A stretch of DNA of 64,000 nucleotides from VBDM01 sp035499735 (GCA_035499735.1 DATJYC010000014.1:4037-68036); one strand, 5' to 3'. Shown: positions 7,854-16,495, counted from the stretch's first letter. A program made the numbers and translations. Notes: a model not told the origin generated them from the sequence alone.

Positions 7854-9323
7854 ATGACTATGGCTGCCAGCGGGATTCGCAGCTCTTGTGTGCTCTCGCT
7901 CGCACTGTTGCTTGCGTCATGCGCCGGCAGTGGCGGGGGAGGCGGGGGCGGTGCACCAACGTACAGCATCGGCGGCACGGTCTCGGGCCCGTCCGGTACC
8001 GGCCTCGTTCTCCAGAGCAACGGCGCCAGCAACCCGGGCGGCGCGCCGGGCTATCCCGTGAAATTGAGCGCCAACGGTTTGTATCTCACGGACCAGGGCA
8101 ACCGGCCTTTCTTCATGAATGGCGACGCGGCGTGGTCACTTATTGCGCAGTTATCGCAGGCGGACGCAGACACCTATTTATCGGATCGAGCGCAGAAGGG
8201 GTTCAACCTTGTCCTCGTCGATCTGATCGAACACCAATTTGCCACCCACGCGCCGGCCAACCTCGCCGGTCAAGCGCCGTTCGCTACCGCCGGCGACTTC
8301 AATACGCCAAACGAAGCTTATTTTGCTCACGCCGATTGGGTCATCACCAAGGCCGCGGAGAAAGGCATCGTGGTCCTCTTGGCGCCGCTCTATCTGGGAT
8401 ACGCTTGCGGCAACGAAGGCTGGTGCGCCGAAGTGCAATCTAGCTCTCTGGCAACCATGCGCAGCTACGGCCGGTACGTGGGCAACCGCTACAAGAGCTT
8501 CCCGAATATCGTCTGGGTCATTGGGGGCGACGCCGATCCGGTCGCCAACGGCGTAGCGGCACAGGTGCGTGAATTTGTTGCCGGTGTGCGGGATTTCGAC
8601 ACCACGCACCTATTCACGGCACACAACCAGCGCGATCAGGCGGCGATGGATGTGTGGACGACGGATTCTTGGCTCGATATCAATAACATCTATACGTCCG
8701 GTAACGAGTATCGGGCAGCGCTAACGCAGTTCAACCGGGCCGGGGCGAAGCCATTCTTTCTGATCGAGAGCCATTACGAGAATGAACATGGCTCCACATC
8801 GCTTAGCTTGCGACGACAAGCGTACTGGACCGTGTTATCGGGCGGAATCGCCGGGCATATCTTTGGAAACTGCCCTATATGGGGTTTCAACGCACCATCC
8901 GCGTCGAGTTTTTGCGCCAATGGGACTTGGCGATCACAACTCGATTCCGCCGGATCGACCACACTGGCTTACGTGGGCCGGCTGTTTCGTTCGCGGGCCT
9001 TTTACATGCTCGTGCCCGATCAGGCGCACTCAGTGCTGACGCTGGGTTTTGAGTCCGGCGACACCTATGCGGCAGCAGCGCGGGCAAGTGACGGATCATC
9101 GATCATCGCCTACATCCCCACAAGACGCGCCGTCACCATTGACCTCTCGCAGATCGCTGGCACCTCCGCTCGCGCTTGGTGGTTTGACCCGAGCACGGCG
9201 ACCGCATCGCTGATTGATACCTATCCCACCTCGGGCGCGGCGACCTTTATCCCGCCGGATGGGAACGACTGGGTTCTCGTCCTCGATAATGCCTCACTGA
9301 ATCTGCCAGCGCCTGGCATCTGA
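7854..9323 (+). CDS. DUF4038 / GH140-type glycoside hydrolase-like lipoprotein
   Basis: A 489-residue protein with a lipoprotein signal (SLALLLASCAG) and a Gly-rich linker. The TIM-barrel-like DUF4038 domain, family of the apiosidase GH140, follows: LTDQGNRPFFMNGDAAWSL, the YLSDRAQKGFNLVLVDLIEH strand, NIVWVIGGDADP and PFFLIESHYENEHG, which carry the likely acidic catalytic residues. A small C-terminal beta domain has WWFDPSTATA near the end and closes with NDWVLVLDNA. ATG 7854 follows GGGAGGGG at 11 bases; GTG 7845 is too close to it. The sugar substrate is inferred only from the fold. The gene stands alone. Confidence 0.75.
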   Translation: MTMAASGIRSSCVLSLALLLASCAGSGGGGGGGAPTYSIGGTVSGPSGTGLVLQSNGASNPGGAPGYPVKLSANGLYLTDQGNRPFFMNGDAAWSLIAQLSQADADTYLSDRAQKGFNLVLVDLIEHQFATHAPANLAGQAPFATAGDFNTPNEAYFAHADWVITKAAEKGIVVLLAPLYLGYACGNEGWCAEVQSSSLATMRSYGRYVGNRYKSFPNIVWVIGGDADPVANGVAAQVREFVAGVRDFDTTHLFTAHNQRDQAAMDVWTTDSWLDINNIYTSGNEYRAALTQFNRAGAKPFFLIESHYENEHGSTSLSLRRQAYWTVLSGGIAGHIFGNCPIWGFNAPSASSFCANGTWRSQLDSAGSTTLAYVGRLFRSRAFYMLVPDQAHSVLTLGFESGDTYAAAARASDGSSIIAYIPTRRAVTIDLSQIAGTSARAWWFDPSTATASLIDTYPTSGAATFIPPDGNDWVLVLDNASLNLPAPGI

Positions 9324-9393
9324 AGCAAGCCGTGTTTCGTCGCGATACCCGGACGCGCGACGCGTGGCGGCTACAGGTAAGGGGAACTCATGC

Positions 9394-9423
9394 TCGAACG
9401 CTAGGGGCGTAACCGAGTACAAT
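9394..9423 (+). promoter_or_regulatory. Weak sigma70-like promoter candidate before the solute-binding protein operon
   Basis: TACAAT (5/6 match) lies at 9418-9423, with only a poor -35 (TCGAAC) 18 bases upstream. It is the best candidate in the 188-base gap before the eight-gene run starting at 9512. Confidence 0.3.
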
Positions 9424-9511
9424 TGTCTCGCGCCGTGCACAGATTTCATCGCTCTGGCGCGCCAGACAATCCAGCCTTTGCGTGACGCAGGGGTTTCACC
9501 CGGGAGGTCTC

Positions 9512-10363
9512 ATGCTTCGGATCGTCGTCGTCGCTCTCGCGCTGTTCGCTTCCGGTCTGGCACACGCCCAGGTTCAGGACGGGCGCCTCAAGAAGATCGC
9601 GCAGACCAAGACCATCGCGGTCGGCTACCGGGCCGACGCCATGCCCTTCTCCTTCCTCGACGGCAAGGAGATCGCCGGCTTCTCGATCGACGTGTGCAAG
9701 CGCGTGGTCACCTCGATCGGGCGCCAGCTCAAGATCCAGAGCCTGCAGATCAAGTGGGTGCCGGTGACGCTCGATTCCCGCTTCAATGCCGTCGCCAAGG
9801 GGCAGGCCGACATGGAATGCGGGGCGAGCACGATCACCCTGACGCGGATGAAGACCGTCGATTTCTCCAGCATCACGTTCGTGGAGACCACGGGCCTGCT
9901 GGTGAAGGCCGCATCCGGCCTGCGCTCGCTGTCGGATGCGTCGGGCAAGAAGATCGCGGTGATGGCGGGCACGAGCAACGAGCGCGCGGTCAACGCGCAG
10001 CTCAAGCGCCGCCTGATCAGCGCAACGGTCGTCCCGTTCAAATCGCGCGACGAGGCGTTCGCCGCGCTGGAGGACGACAAGGTGGACGCGTTCGCGAGCG
10101 ACCGCCTGCTGCTGGCGGGCGCCGCGACGAAGGCGAAGGACCCGAAGTCGCTCGCAATACTGCCGGAGGAGCTCTCGATCGAGCCCTACGGCATCGTGCT
10201 GCCGCGCGGCGACGCGGCGTTCCGGCTCGCGGTCAACACGGGGCTCGCGCAGCTGTATTCGAGCGGCGAGATCGTCGAGATCCTCCGCCGCTGGTTCGAG
10301 AACCTGGGCACGCCCCCGGGGATCATTCTGGCTGCGTACGCGCTCGGGGCGATCCCCGAGTAG
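9512..10363 (+). CDS. Amino-acid-type ABC transporter solute-binding protein
   Basis: A 283-residue periplasmic protein. A cleavable signal ends at AHAQ, and the family 3 binding-protein fold follows: KTIAVGYRADAMPFSFLDG, GFSIDVCKRV, DSRFNAVAKGQADMECGAST (ligand Arg/Asp region) and a C-terminal LPRGDAAFRLAVN segment. It resembles the Glu/Asp-binding GltI group. GGGAGGT lies 5 bases before ATG 9512. No matching amino-acid permease or ATPase is nearby. The next gene, 4 bases on, is an MlaE-type permease, an unusual partner, so it may serve a different importer or feed the downstream enzymes. Confidence 0.85.
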   Translation: MLRIVVVALALFASGLAHAQVQDGRLKKIAQTKTIAVGYRADAMPFSFLDGKEIAGFSIDVCKRVVTSIGRQLKIQSLQIKWVPVTLDSRFNAVAKGQADMECGASTITLTRMKTVDFSSITFVETTGLLVKAASGLRSLSDASGKKIAVMAGTSNERAVNAQLKRRLISATVVPFKSRDEAFAALEDDKVDAFASDRLLLAGAATKAKDPKSLAILPEELSIEPYGIVLPRGDAAFRLAVNTGLAQLYSSGEIVEILRRWFENLGTPPGIILAAYALGAIPE

Positions 10364-10367
10364 GCGC

Positions 10368-11144
10368 ATGATCGGCGTCTACCGCGAGTTCGAGGGGTGC
10401 ATGAAGCTCGCGGGCCATGTGCTGCGCAGGCTGCCGGTTCTCGCGCTGCCGCCGGTCGCCGAATCCCTGACGCGGCAGATCTACTTCACCGGGGCGAGCG
10501 CGACCGCCGGCATCGTCCTGCGCGGGGCATTCATCGGCACCTTCATCATCGCCTACGTCATCGAGGTACTGGACGCCGATTCGGCGCTCGCGGTGAAGAT
10601 CCTGATCTGGGTCGTGCTGCGCGAGGTGGGCCCCCTGATCGCAGCCGTGCTCGTGATCCAGCGCAGCGGAACCGCGGTGACCACCGAGCTCGCGCTCATG
10701 CAGATCTCGGGGGAGGTGGCGAACCTGCGGCACATGCGCGTCGATCCGCGGGACTACCTCGTGGTGCCGCGCGTGGTGGGGATCGCACTCTCGACGGCGG
10801 CCCTGACCTTCTACGTGCAGCTCATCGCGGTGGGTGGAGGGATGATCCTCTCCGCGCTCGCCATCGATGCTTCGCTCGGTGAAATGGTGACCGAGTTCTT
10901 CGCGCTGGCGAGCCCGGTGGACTTCGTGTACTCGGTGATCAAGAGCCTGCTCTTCGGGGCGGCGATCGCGCTGGTTTGCTGCTATCACGGGCTGCATCCC
11001 CCGGGGACATCGATCAACGCCGTTCCCAAGGCCGCGATCAACGGCGTGACCCAGAGCACGCTGCTCGTCCTGCTGCTCAACGTCGTCTTCGCGTACCTGG
11101 TGTTCGGCCAGGCGTTCTTCGGCCTGGTGACTGCAAAGCTGTGA
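10368..11144 (+). CDS. MlaE/YrbE-family ABC permease
   Basis: A 258-residue inner-membrane protein with the MlaE fold: an N-terminal amphipathic helix, FTGASATAGIVLRGAFIG, VVLREVGPLIAAVLV, RSGTAVTTELALMQISGE and the NLRHMRVDPRDYLVVPRV region typical of MCE-system permeases. Such permeases work with an MlaF ATPase and an MlaD/MCE hexamer to move phospholipid-like lipids between inner and outer membrane. The next two genes are the expected ATPase position (degenerate) and an MCE protein. The start overlaps nothing, and the stop overlaps the next gene by 4 bases (GTGA). Confidence 0.88.
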   Translation: MIGVYREFEGCMKLAGHVLRRLPVLALPPVAESLTRQIYFTGASATAGIVLRGAFIGTFIIAYVIEVLDADSALAVKILIWVVLREVGPLIAAVLVIQRSGTAVTTELALMQISGEVANLRHMRVDPRDYLVVPRVVGIALSTAALTFYVQLIAVGGGMILSALAIDASLGEMVTEFFALASPVDFVYSVIKSLLFGAAIALVCCYHGLHPPGTSINAVPKAAINGVTQSTLLVLLLNVVFAYLVFGQAFFGLVTAKL

Positions 11145-11755
11145 GCGAGGCGGCTACGGGCGTGGCCTTGGGCTACGAGCCGCCCCCAGACCTCGGCGAG
11201 CGGCGCGTCTGGATCCCGTCGGGCGGCAGCCATTGCACCGGCCTGCTGAGCGCGTCTCAGAGAAAGAGTATGCTGAACGCGGTTCTCGAGGTCCGGCCCG
11301 CCCCGGACACGCGGCTGGTACTGCTCGGCGTGGAGGTCGACGGCCTGCGGGCCGCCGGGCGCTCCGCGCTCCGCGACAGGATAGGCTTCCTCCCGGCCGA
11401 CGGAGGGCTGCTCAGCAGCCTCAACGCCTGGGAGAACATTCTGCTGCCGATCGGCTTCCATCGCGGGAGGCGCCAGCGCGAGGTCGCGCGCGACGTATAC
11501 GGCATGCTCGCCGGGCTCGGCGCCGATCCCGCCGCCCTGCTCGCCATGCTGCCGGAGCGGATGAGTCCCTACGAGAAGAAACTCACCGCCTATGTCAGGA
11601 TAGCGCTCGAGAAACCGGATCTGGTGCTCGCCGAAGACTTGCAGGGCGGGCTGGGTCCCGGGGAGAGAGAAGCGGCGGACAGGTTTCCGGCGGCCTATCT
11701 GGAAAGATGTCCCGCGGGCACGTTCGTTCAGCTGGAGGCCGCGTCCGCGCCCTAG
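11141..11755 (+). CDS. Degenerate MlaF-like ABC ATPase (predicted non-hydrolysing)
   Basis: A 204-residue protein occupying the ATPase position of the MCE transporter operon. GTG 11141 overlaps the mlaE stop by 4 bases. An MlaF-like backbone can be traced in DRIGFLPADGGLLSSLNAWENILLPI (the Q-loop region) and in EKPDLVLAEDLQGGLGPGE (the Walker B/D-loop region). The key motifs are gone. No GxxGxGKST is present near residues 27-45. Gln of the Q-loop is missing, LSGGM is replaced by MSPYE, the Asp-Glu of Walker B is replaced by Glu-Asp, and no H-loop His is seen. No frameshift is apparent, and the gene keeps coding character and overlaps. It may be a structural partner of MlaE, or powered by an ATPase elsewhere. 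Confidence 0.6.
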   Translation: MSEAATGVALGYEPPPDLGERRVWIPSGGSHCTGLLSASQRKSMLNAVLEVRPAPDTRLVLLGVEVDGLRAAGRSALRDRIGFLPADGGLLSSLNAWENILLPIGFHRGRRQREVARDVYGMLAGLGADPAALLAMLPERMSPYEKKLTAYVRIALEKPDLVLAEDLQGGLGPGEREAADRFPAAYLERCPAGTFVQLEAASAP

Positions 11756-11778
11756 GAAACACCATCGAGGAGGACGCC

Positions 11779-12753
11779 ATGCAGGAACATCAACCCAGTC
11801 CAAGACGCTTCATCGGAATCGGCAGAAAGGTGAGCGTGTTTCTGCTCACCGCGGTGCTCGGGGTGGTCGGCGTGATTCTGCTGGTGGGCTACAAGCAGGG
11901 AATCTTCGTGCGCCACACCACCATCTATTTCCACGCTGCCGACGTCTTCGGGATCAACAAGGGCACCTCGGTGCGGCTGCTCGGGCTTCCCGTCGGTAGC
12001 GTCAGCAACTTCGACATCTCCGACCGCGGCGTGAGGGTCGAGCTGTCGATCATCAGCGAGTACGCCCCGCGCATCCCGAAGACCTCGCGCGCGCGGCTGA
12101 TCCGCGAGGGATACGTCGGCGCCGCGACCATCCAGCTTGTTCCCGGTGGAGAGCCGGGACAACCGATGCAGCCGATCGCGCAAGGCGACGAGATCGAGTA
12201 CCTGCCTTCGCGCGGCGTAGCCGAGCTGGTCGACGAGATCAAGACCCAGCTGACGCCGGTCGTCAACGACTTGCGCAGGGTGCTCGTGGACCTCAACAAG
12301 CCGGACAGCGATTTCCGCAAGGCGATGGCCGGCGCGAGCGCCGTTCTCCAGCAACTGCCCGAGACCAGTCGGGAAACGCGGAAGATGCTGCAGGACACGG
12401 GCAGCATGGTCCGCCAGGCTGAAACGACCTTCGCCTCGTTTGGCCGGGTGAGCGGCCAGCTCGAGCGGGACGTTCCGCTTCTCACCGGAAAGCTGGCGAG
12501 CACGCTCGACAGCATGGCGGATACCTCGAACCAGGTCCGCGATACCGTCCGCAAGAACGGTGACGCGCTGCACGAGGTTCTGGTTCAGATGCCGGGGCTG
12601 GTGCGCGAAGGGGGCGAGCTGGTGCGCGACGGGCAGGACGTCGTCGGCGCCGCCCGCAATTCCTGGCTGCTTCGGGACAACATCGAGGTGAAGTCCATGC
12701 GCAGCCTCCCGGTGGACAGCTTCGAATCGAAGGGGCCGGGTGCGGCACACTAG
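11779..12753 (+). CDS. MlaD/MCE-family lipid-binding protein
   Basis: A 324-residue protein with one N-terminal membrane anchor (about residues 18-40), then an MCE domain (about 45-125: TTIYFHAADVFGINKGTSVR, GLPVGSVSNFDIS, SRARLIREGYVGAATIQLVP). A long helical tail (about 140-300) has coiled-coil character. MCE proteins form hexameric rings that carry lipid in the periplasm. A strong GAGGAGG site precedes ATG 11779. It lies after the MlaE permease and the degenerate ATPase, and its end overlaps the TPR lipoprotein by 14 bases. Confidence 0.88.
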   Translation: MQEHQPSPRRFIGIGRKVSVFLLTAVLGVVGVILLVGYKQGIFVRHTTIYFHAADVFGINKGTSVRLLGLPVGSVSNFDISDRGVRVELSIISEYAPRIPKTSRARLIREGYVGAATIQLVPGGEPGQPMQPIAQGDEIEYLPSRGVAELVDEIKTQLTPVVNDLRRVLVDLNKPDSDFRKAMAGASAVLQQLPETSRETRKMLQDTGSMVRQAETTFASFGRVSGQLERDVPLLTGKLASTLDSMADTSNQVRDTVRKNGDALHEVLVQMPGLVREGGELVRDGQDVVGAARNSWLLRDNIEVKSMRSLPVDSFESKGPGAAH

Positions 12754-13651
12754 GAACCCGGTGCGCTGTGCGACGCGCGCTCTGAGGTCTGCGCTCCCGC
12801 TGGCGCTTCTCGCGGCCTGCGTCGCTCCGCCGCCCGCGGCTCCGACTCCTTCGGGGGAGGCCTCGATGATCGACGCCAACCGCAGGGCCGATGCCTACCT
12901 GCGTGGCGGGGACCTCGAAGGCGCGGCGCGGCAGTACCGTGAGGCGATCCGAGTGGCCCGGACAGTGGAAGACACCGAGGGCATCGCGGCCAATGCGATC
13001 AATCTGTCGATCGTCTACCAGCGCATGGGCAGGACGGAGGACGCGCGCGCAAGCCTGGGGCTGCTCCTCGACCGGAGCCCGCTCGTGTACTCCCAGGACC
13101 GCATGGCGCAGGCGGCGCTGCGCCGGGCCGTTCTCGACGTGGACGAGCGCAACGCGAGCGCGCTCGAATGGCTCGATCGCGCCTCCGGGTACTGCGGCCG
13201 GGGATGCTCGGTCTCGGCCGCCATCCAGAACGTGAGAGGGCAGCTCGCGCTCGACGCGGGGCGGCCCGATCAGGCGGCAGCGAGCGCCAGGGCGGCCCTC
13301 GCGGCAAGCCGCGCGTCGGGCGACCGCGCCGAGTGGGCGAACGCGCTGCGCCTGCTGGGCGCGGTCGCGATACGCAGCGGCGACGCGGCCTCCGCCAGCG
13401 GTTATCTCGGGGAGGCCCTCGCCATAGACCGGGAGCTCGCGCTGCCGCGCAAGATCTATCTGGATCTGATCGCGCTGGGGCGCGCCAGCGCGCTGCGGGG
13501 AGACCGTTCCGCGGCGCGCTCTTTCTACGAGCGCGCGCGCGCGGTCAGCGAGGCGGACCGCGACACGGCAGGCGCGGCGCAGGCGAGGGCTCTGATCGAA
13601 TCTCTTGGCGAGACCGTCCAGGCGAGGCAGCCCTCGCCGGGTCGGCCCTGA
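12740..13651 (+). CDS. TPR-repeat lipoprotein of the MCE operon
   Basis: A 303-residue protein starting at GTG 12740, inside the 3' end of the MCE gene. A lipoprotein signal ends LPLALLAACVA, followed by a Pro-rich linker and alpha-helical TPR-like repeats (ADAYLRGGDLEGAARQYREA; LGAVAIRSGDAASASGYLGE; ALRGDRSAARSFYERA). MCE operons often encode an auxiliary outer-membrane lipoprotein, and this could fill that place, although the usual ABC_trans_aux fold is not seen. It has an Ala/Arg-rich composition. Confidence 0.7.
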   Translation: MRHTRNPVRCATRALRSALPLALLAACVAPPPAAPTPSGEASMIDANRRADAYLRGGDLEGAARQYREAIRVARTVEDTEGIAANAINLSIVYQRMGRTEDARASLGLLLDRSPLVYSQDRMAQAALRRAVLDVDERNASALEWLDRASGYCGRGCSVSAAIQNVRGQLALDAGRPDQAAASARAALAASRASGDRAEWANALRLLGAVAIRSGDAASASGYLGEALAIDRELALPRKIYLDLIALGRASALRGDRSAARSFYERARAVSEADRDTAGAAQARALIESLGETVQARQPSPGRP

Positions 13652-13654
13652 TCG

Positions 13655-15310
13655 ATGCCCGATCCGAAGAAGCCGCACAGCCTCGCCGACCATCTCCACG
13701 GCCTCGAACACGATCACGTCCACGACGGCGAGCATCCGGCCGACCACGATCACGATCATTTCTTCGGGGAGGAAGGCAATCCCGAAGACAGCCCCCTGTG
13801 GGCCCAGGACCACGTCACGCTGAGGAGCGTGGGGATCGACATCGGCTCGTCGGGAACGCAGGTCATCTTCTCCCGCATCGAGCTGCGGCGCCTGGGCGAG
13901 GAGCTCTCGAGCCGCTACTTCGTTACCTCGCGCGAGACCCTGTTCCAGTCGCCCGTCTCGCTCACGCCGTACCGGAGCGAGGAGCTGATCGACGACGAGC
14001 GGCTCGGCGCGATCATCGACCGGGCATTCGCCGACGCGGGGCTGCACCCGGACGATATCGACGCGGGGGTGGTCATTCTGACGGGCGAGGCCCTGCGGCG
14101 CGAGAACGCGGCGGCCATCGCCGGCCTGCTGGCGGACCAGCGCGGCGAGTTCGTGTGCGCGAGCGCGGGCCACCACATGGAGGCCACGCTCGCCGCCTAC
14201 GGCTCCGGCGCCGCGCGCGTTTCCCACGACACGGGCAGGCGCATCCTCAACGTCGACATCGGCGGCGGAACCACCAAGCTCGCCCTGGTCGAGCGCGGCA
14301 AGGTGGTCGCAACCGCCGCGCTCCACATCGGGGGCAGGCTGCTGGTGGTCGGCGACGCCGGCCGCATCGTGCGGCTCGACCCCGCCGGGAAGGAGCTTTC
14401 TGCCCTGGCGGGCTTTTCCTGGAAACCTGGAGACATGGTCGATCCCGCGGCGCTCGAGAAGGTCGCCCGTTGGATGGCGGGGGCGGTCCTCGCCTCGGTT
14501 GCGGCGCGCCCCATGCCCGGCGAGGTGCGGCGGCTTTTCCTGACCGACCCGCTGCCGGATCTCGAAGAAGTCGACGGCGTGATGTTCTCCGGCGGCGTCG
14601 CGGAATACGTGTACCGGCGCGAATCGCGCGATTTCGGGGACCTCGGACGCCTGCTGGGTGTCGCGCTGCGGGCGAGGCTGGAGGAGGGGGCTCTGCCCTG
14701 GCCGCTGCTACCGCCGGGCGAGTGTATCCGCGCGACGGCGCTCGGCGCCTCCGAGTACAGCGTGCAGCTGAGCGGCAATACCGTCTACATCTCCGATCCG
14801 GGGAAGTTGCTGCCCAGGCGCAACCTGCAGGTGCTCCAGCCCGACTACGCCTGTGGCGACCGGATCGAGCCGGACGCCCTCGCGCTCGCGATACGCGAGC
14901 ACTTCAAAGCGTTCGACCTCGTCGAAGGCGAACACGAAGCCGCACTGGCGCTGCGCTGGGAGGGCGCGCCCTCGCACGAGCGTATCGCCGCGTTCGCGAC
15001 GGGCATCCGCCGCGGGCTGGCCGGAACCATCGCCGCGGGGCTGCCTGTATACATCATGGTCGATGGCGACATCGCCCAGACCCTGGGCGCCATCCTGCGC
15101 GACGAGATGGGCGTCGGAAGCGACATTCTGGTGATAGACGGCGTGGCGCTTTGGGACTTCGATTACATCGACCTCGGGCGCATCCGCATGCCCTCGCAGA
15201 CCGTTCCGGTCACCGTGAAGTCCCTCGTGTTCGGCGAGGACCCGCGCCTCTCGCGACATGCGCGGTCCGCCCGCCGGAACGCCGGGGAACGCCGGACCGG
15301 GGGCGTATAA
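13655..15310 (+). CDS. EutA-like reactivating factor with a His-rich N-terminal extension
   Basis: A 551-residue member of the EutA family, Hsp70/actin-like ATPases that reactivate ethanolamine ammonia-lyase by exchanging damaged cobalamin. ATPase phosphate loops are visible: VGIDIGSSGTQVIFSR near residue 60 and LNVDIGGGTTKLAL near 200. Other family landmarks are ILTGEALRREN, CASAGHHMEATLA, GRLLVVGDAGRIV, and a C-terminal VPVTVKSLVFGEDP. Residues 8-35 contain ten histidines (HDHVHD, HDHDH), not typical of EutA and suggestive of metal binding. No eutB, eutC or microcompartment gene is in the window. The gene starts 3 bases after the TPR lipoprotein and is followed by three cupins, so the client enzyme may be different. 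Confidence 0.8.
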   Translation: MPDPKKPHSLADHLHGLEHDHVHDGEHPADHDHDHFFGEEGNPEDSPLWAQDHVTLRSVGIDIGSSGTQVIFSRIELRRLGEELSSRYFVTSRETLFQSPVSLTPYRSEELIDDERLGAIIDRAFADAGLHPDDIDAGVVILTGEALRRENAAAIAGLLADQRGEFVCASAGHHMEATLAAYGSGAARVSHDTGRRILNVDIGGGTTKLALVERGKVVATAALHIGGRLLVVGDAGRIVRLDPAGKELSALAGFSWKPGDMVDPAALEKVARWMAGAVLASVAARPMPGEVRRLFLTDPLPDLEEVDGVMFSGGVAEYVYRRESRDFGDLGRLLGVALRARLEEGALPWPLLPPGECIRATALGASEYSVQLSGNTVYISDPGKLLPRRNLQVLQPDYACGDRIEPDALALAIREHFKAFDLVEGEHEAALALRWEGAPSHERIAAFATGIRRGLAGTIAAGLPVYIMVDGDIAQTLGAILRDEMGVGSDILVIDGVALWDFDYIDLGRIRMPSQTVPVTVKSLVFGEDPRLSRHARSARRNAGERRTGGV

Positions 15311-15311
15311 T
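15306..15311 (+). promoter_or_regulatory. Perfect TATAAT hexamer before the first cupin
   Basis: TATAAT occurs 8 bases before ATG 15320. A matching -35 is not seen 16-18 bases upstream. If used, transcription would begin almost at the ATG, giving a leaderless or near-leaderless message for the cupin genes. Confidence 0.25.
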
Positions 15312-15319
15312 CCTCCGCA

Positions 15320-15874
15320 ATGGGCGTCGAATCGCACTACCACAGCAAGAAGGATCGCGTGTTCGTCCGCGGCATCACCGGGCACTACAAGCTCAAGGAG
15401 GAGCTCGCGCGCCTGCGCGCGCTGCCGCGCGTGCGCAAGGGCAGCCAGATCAAGTTCGTCGACGGTCCGCAGACCTACAGCCGTCACTACGTCGAGCCGG
15501 TCGACGGCATCACTCAGACGCTGCACATCCACCTCGAGGAATACGGCCCGGGCGGCAAGTCCCAGAAGCACGGCCACGTCAACGAGGCCGCGTTCTACAT
15601 CCTCGACGGTCGCGGCTACGAGATCCACGACGGCGTGCGCTACGACTGGAGCGCCGGGGACGTCGCGGTGGTGCACAACAACTGCGTGCACCAGCACTTC
15701 AACGCCGACCCGGACAAGCCGGCCCGCGCCCTGGTGCTCAAGGCGAAGCCCATGTACATGTTCATGAACATGCTGTTCCAACAGCTGGTCGAGCCACGGC
15801 CCACCGAGCCCGCTCCGGGCGGCGCGAATTTCCGCGCGCGCGAGGCCGAGGACGACTACAACCACGCGAAATAG
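15320..15874 (+). CDS. Single-domain cupin protein
   Basis: A 184-residue protein. The first cupin motif is GGKSQKHGHVNEAAFYILDG (His/His/Glu metal ligands) and the second is GDVAVVHNNCVHQHFNADP. It starts 9 bases after the EutA-like stop. A metal-dependent dioxygenase, isomerase or binding role is possible. The C-terminal Pro-rich tail and the FMNMLFQQLVEP segment are not diagnostic. It shares the HQHFN signature with the two following cupins, so the three probably arose by duplication and may act on related substrates or form a complex. Confidence 0.75.
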   Translation: MGVESHYHSKKDRVFVRGITGHYKLKEELARLRALPRVRKGSQIKFVDGPQTYSRHYVEPVDGITQTLHIHLEEYGPGGKSQKHGHVNEAAFYILDGRGYEIHDGVRYDWSAGDVAVVHNNCVHQHFNADPDKPARALVLKAKPMYMFMNMLFQQLVEPRPTEPAPGGANFRAREAEDDYNHAK

Positions 15875-15879
15875 GCGAC

Positions 15880-16491
15880 ATGGCCTGGGGCGAAGCCAAG
15901 ACCTGGAAGCGCGGAGCGGCAAACGCGAAGATCTACCAGGGCATGCTGGACGACGCGATCCAGGCGCCCCTGCGCAACGCCAAGCGCAGGAAGATCGTGC
16001 GCCCGGAGGAGATGCCCTGGGAGATGTCGCGCCAGGGGCTGCTCAAGCACCTGCTCAACGAGCAGATGAACACGCGCATGGAAACCGTGGACGCGTACAT
16101 GCAGATCATCCCGCCGGGCAGCCGCTCGGGCAGGCACCGCCACCTCGCCGAGGAATGCCTGTACGTCGTCGAGGGCCGCGGCTACGACCTGCACCAGGAT
16201 TGCGACGTCGAGATCACCGACACCTATCACTGGACGCCGCAAGCCGAGGTGAAGCGCTACGAATGGGAAGCGGGCGACGTCATCTACATCCCGCCGAACA
16301 CCATCCATCAGCACTTCAACGCGAGCAAGGACAGGCCGGTGAGGCTGATCTCCGCGATCAACCGCATCTACAAGTACTGCGGGCTCAACGACCTCGAGCA
16401 GCTCGAGGACGCACCCGAGTACGATCCCAAGGTGGTCCTGACGGGCGAGCTCATCGAACGCTATCTGGCGAAGGTCAAGGAGCCCGCGTAG
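15880..16491 (+). CDS. Cupin protein (second of three)
   Basis: A 203-residue protein with a helical N-terminal part (about 1-60: EEMPWEMSRQGLLKHLLNEQ) and one cupin domain: IPPGSRSGRHRHLAEECLYV (metal His/His/Glu), then GDVIYIPPNTIHQHFNASK. Its first motif keeps H-x-H and Glu, so metal binding is likely. It lies 5 bases after the first cupin and 4 bases before the third. The GLNDLEQLEDAPEY tail is distinctive, but I do not recognise a characterised homologue. Confidence 0.75.
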   Translation: MAWGEAKTWKRGAANAKIYQGMLDDAIQAPLRNAKRRKIVRPEEMPWEMSRQGLLKHLLNEQMNTRMETVDAYMQIIPPGSRSGRHRHLAEECLYVVEGRGYDLHQDCDVEITDTYHWTPQAEVKRYEWEAGDVIYIPPNTIHQHFNASKDRPVRLISAINRIYKYCGLNDLEQLEDAPEYDPKVVLTGELIERYLAKVKEPA

Positions 16492-16495
16492 GCGC

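Noticed and set aside
12482..14326. Large minus-strand open frame opposite the MCE and EutA-like genes
   Set aside because: Composition is that of an antisense shadow, with no motif or ribosome-binding site, and the plus-strand genes are clear.
13655..15310. EutA taken as evidence for an ethanolamine-utilisation microcompartment
   Set aside because: No eutB, eutC, shell protein or EutD/EutE gene lies in the window, and the neighbours are an MCE transporter and cupins.
13168..15879. Long plus-strand open frame upstream of, and joined in frame to, the second cupin
   Set aside because: It runs in another frame across the real TPR lipoprotein, EutA-like and first cupin genes. Its translation is Arg/Gly/Ala-rich with no motifs, as expected for shadow frames in GC-rich DNA.
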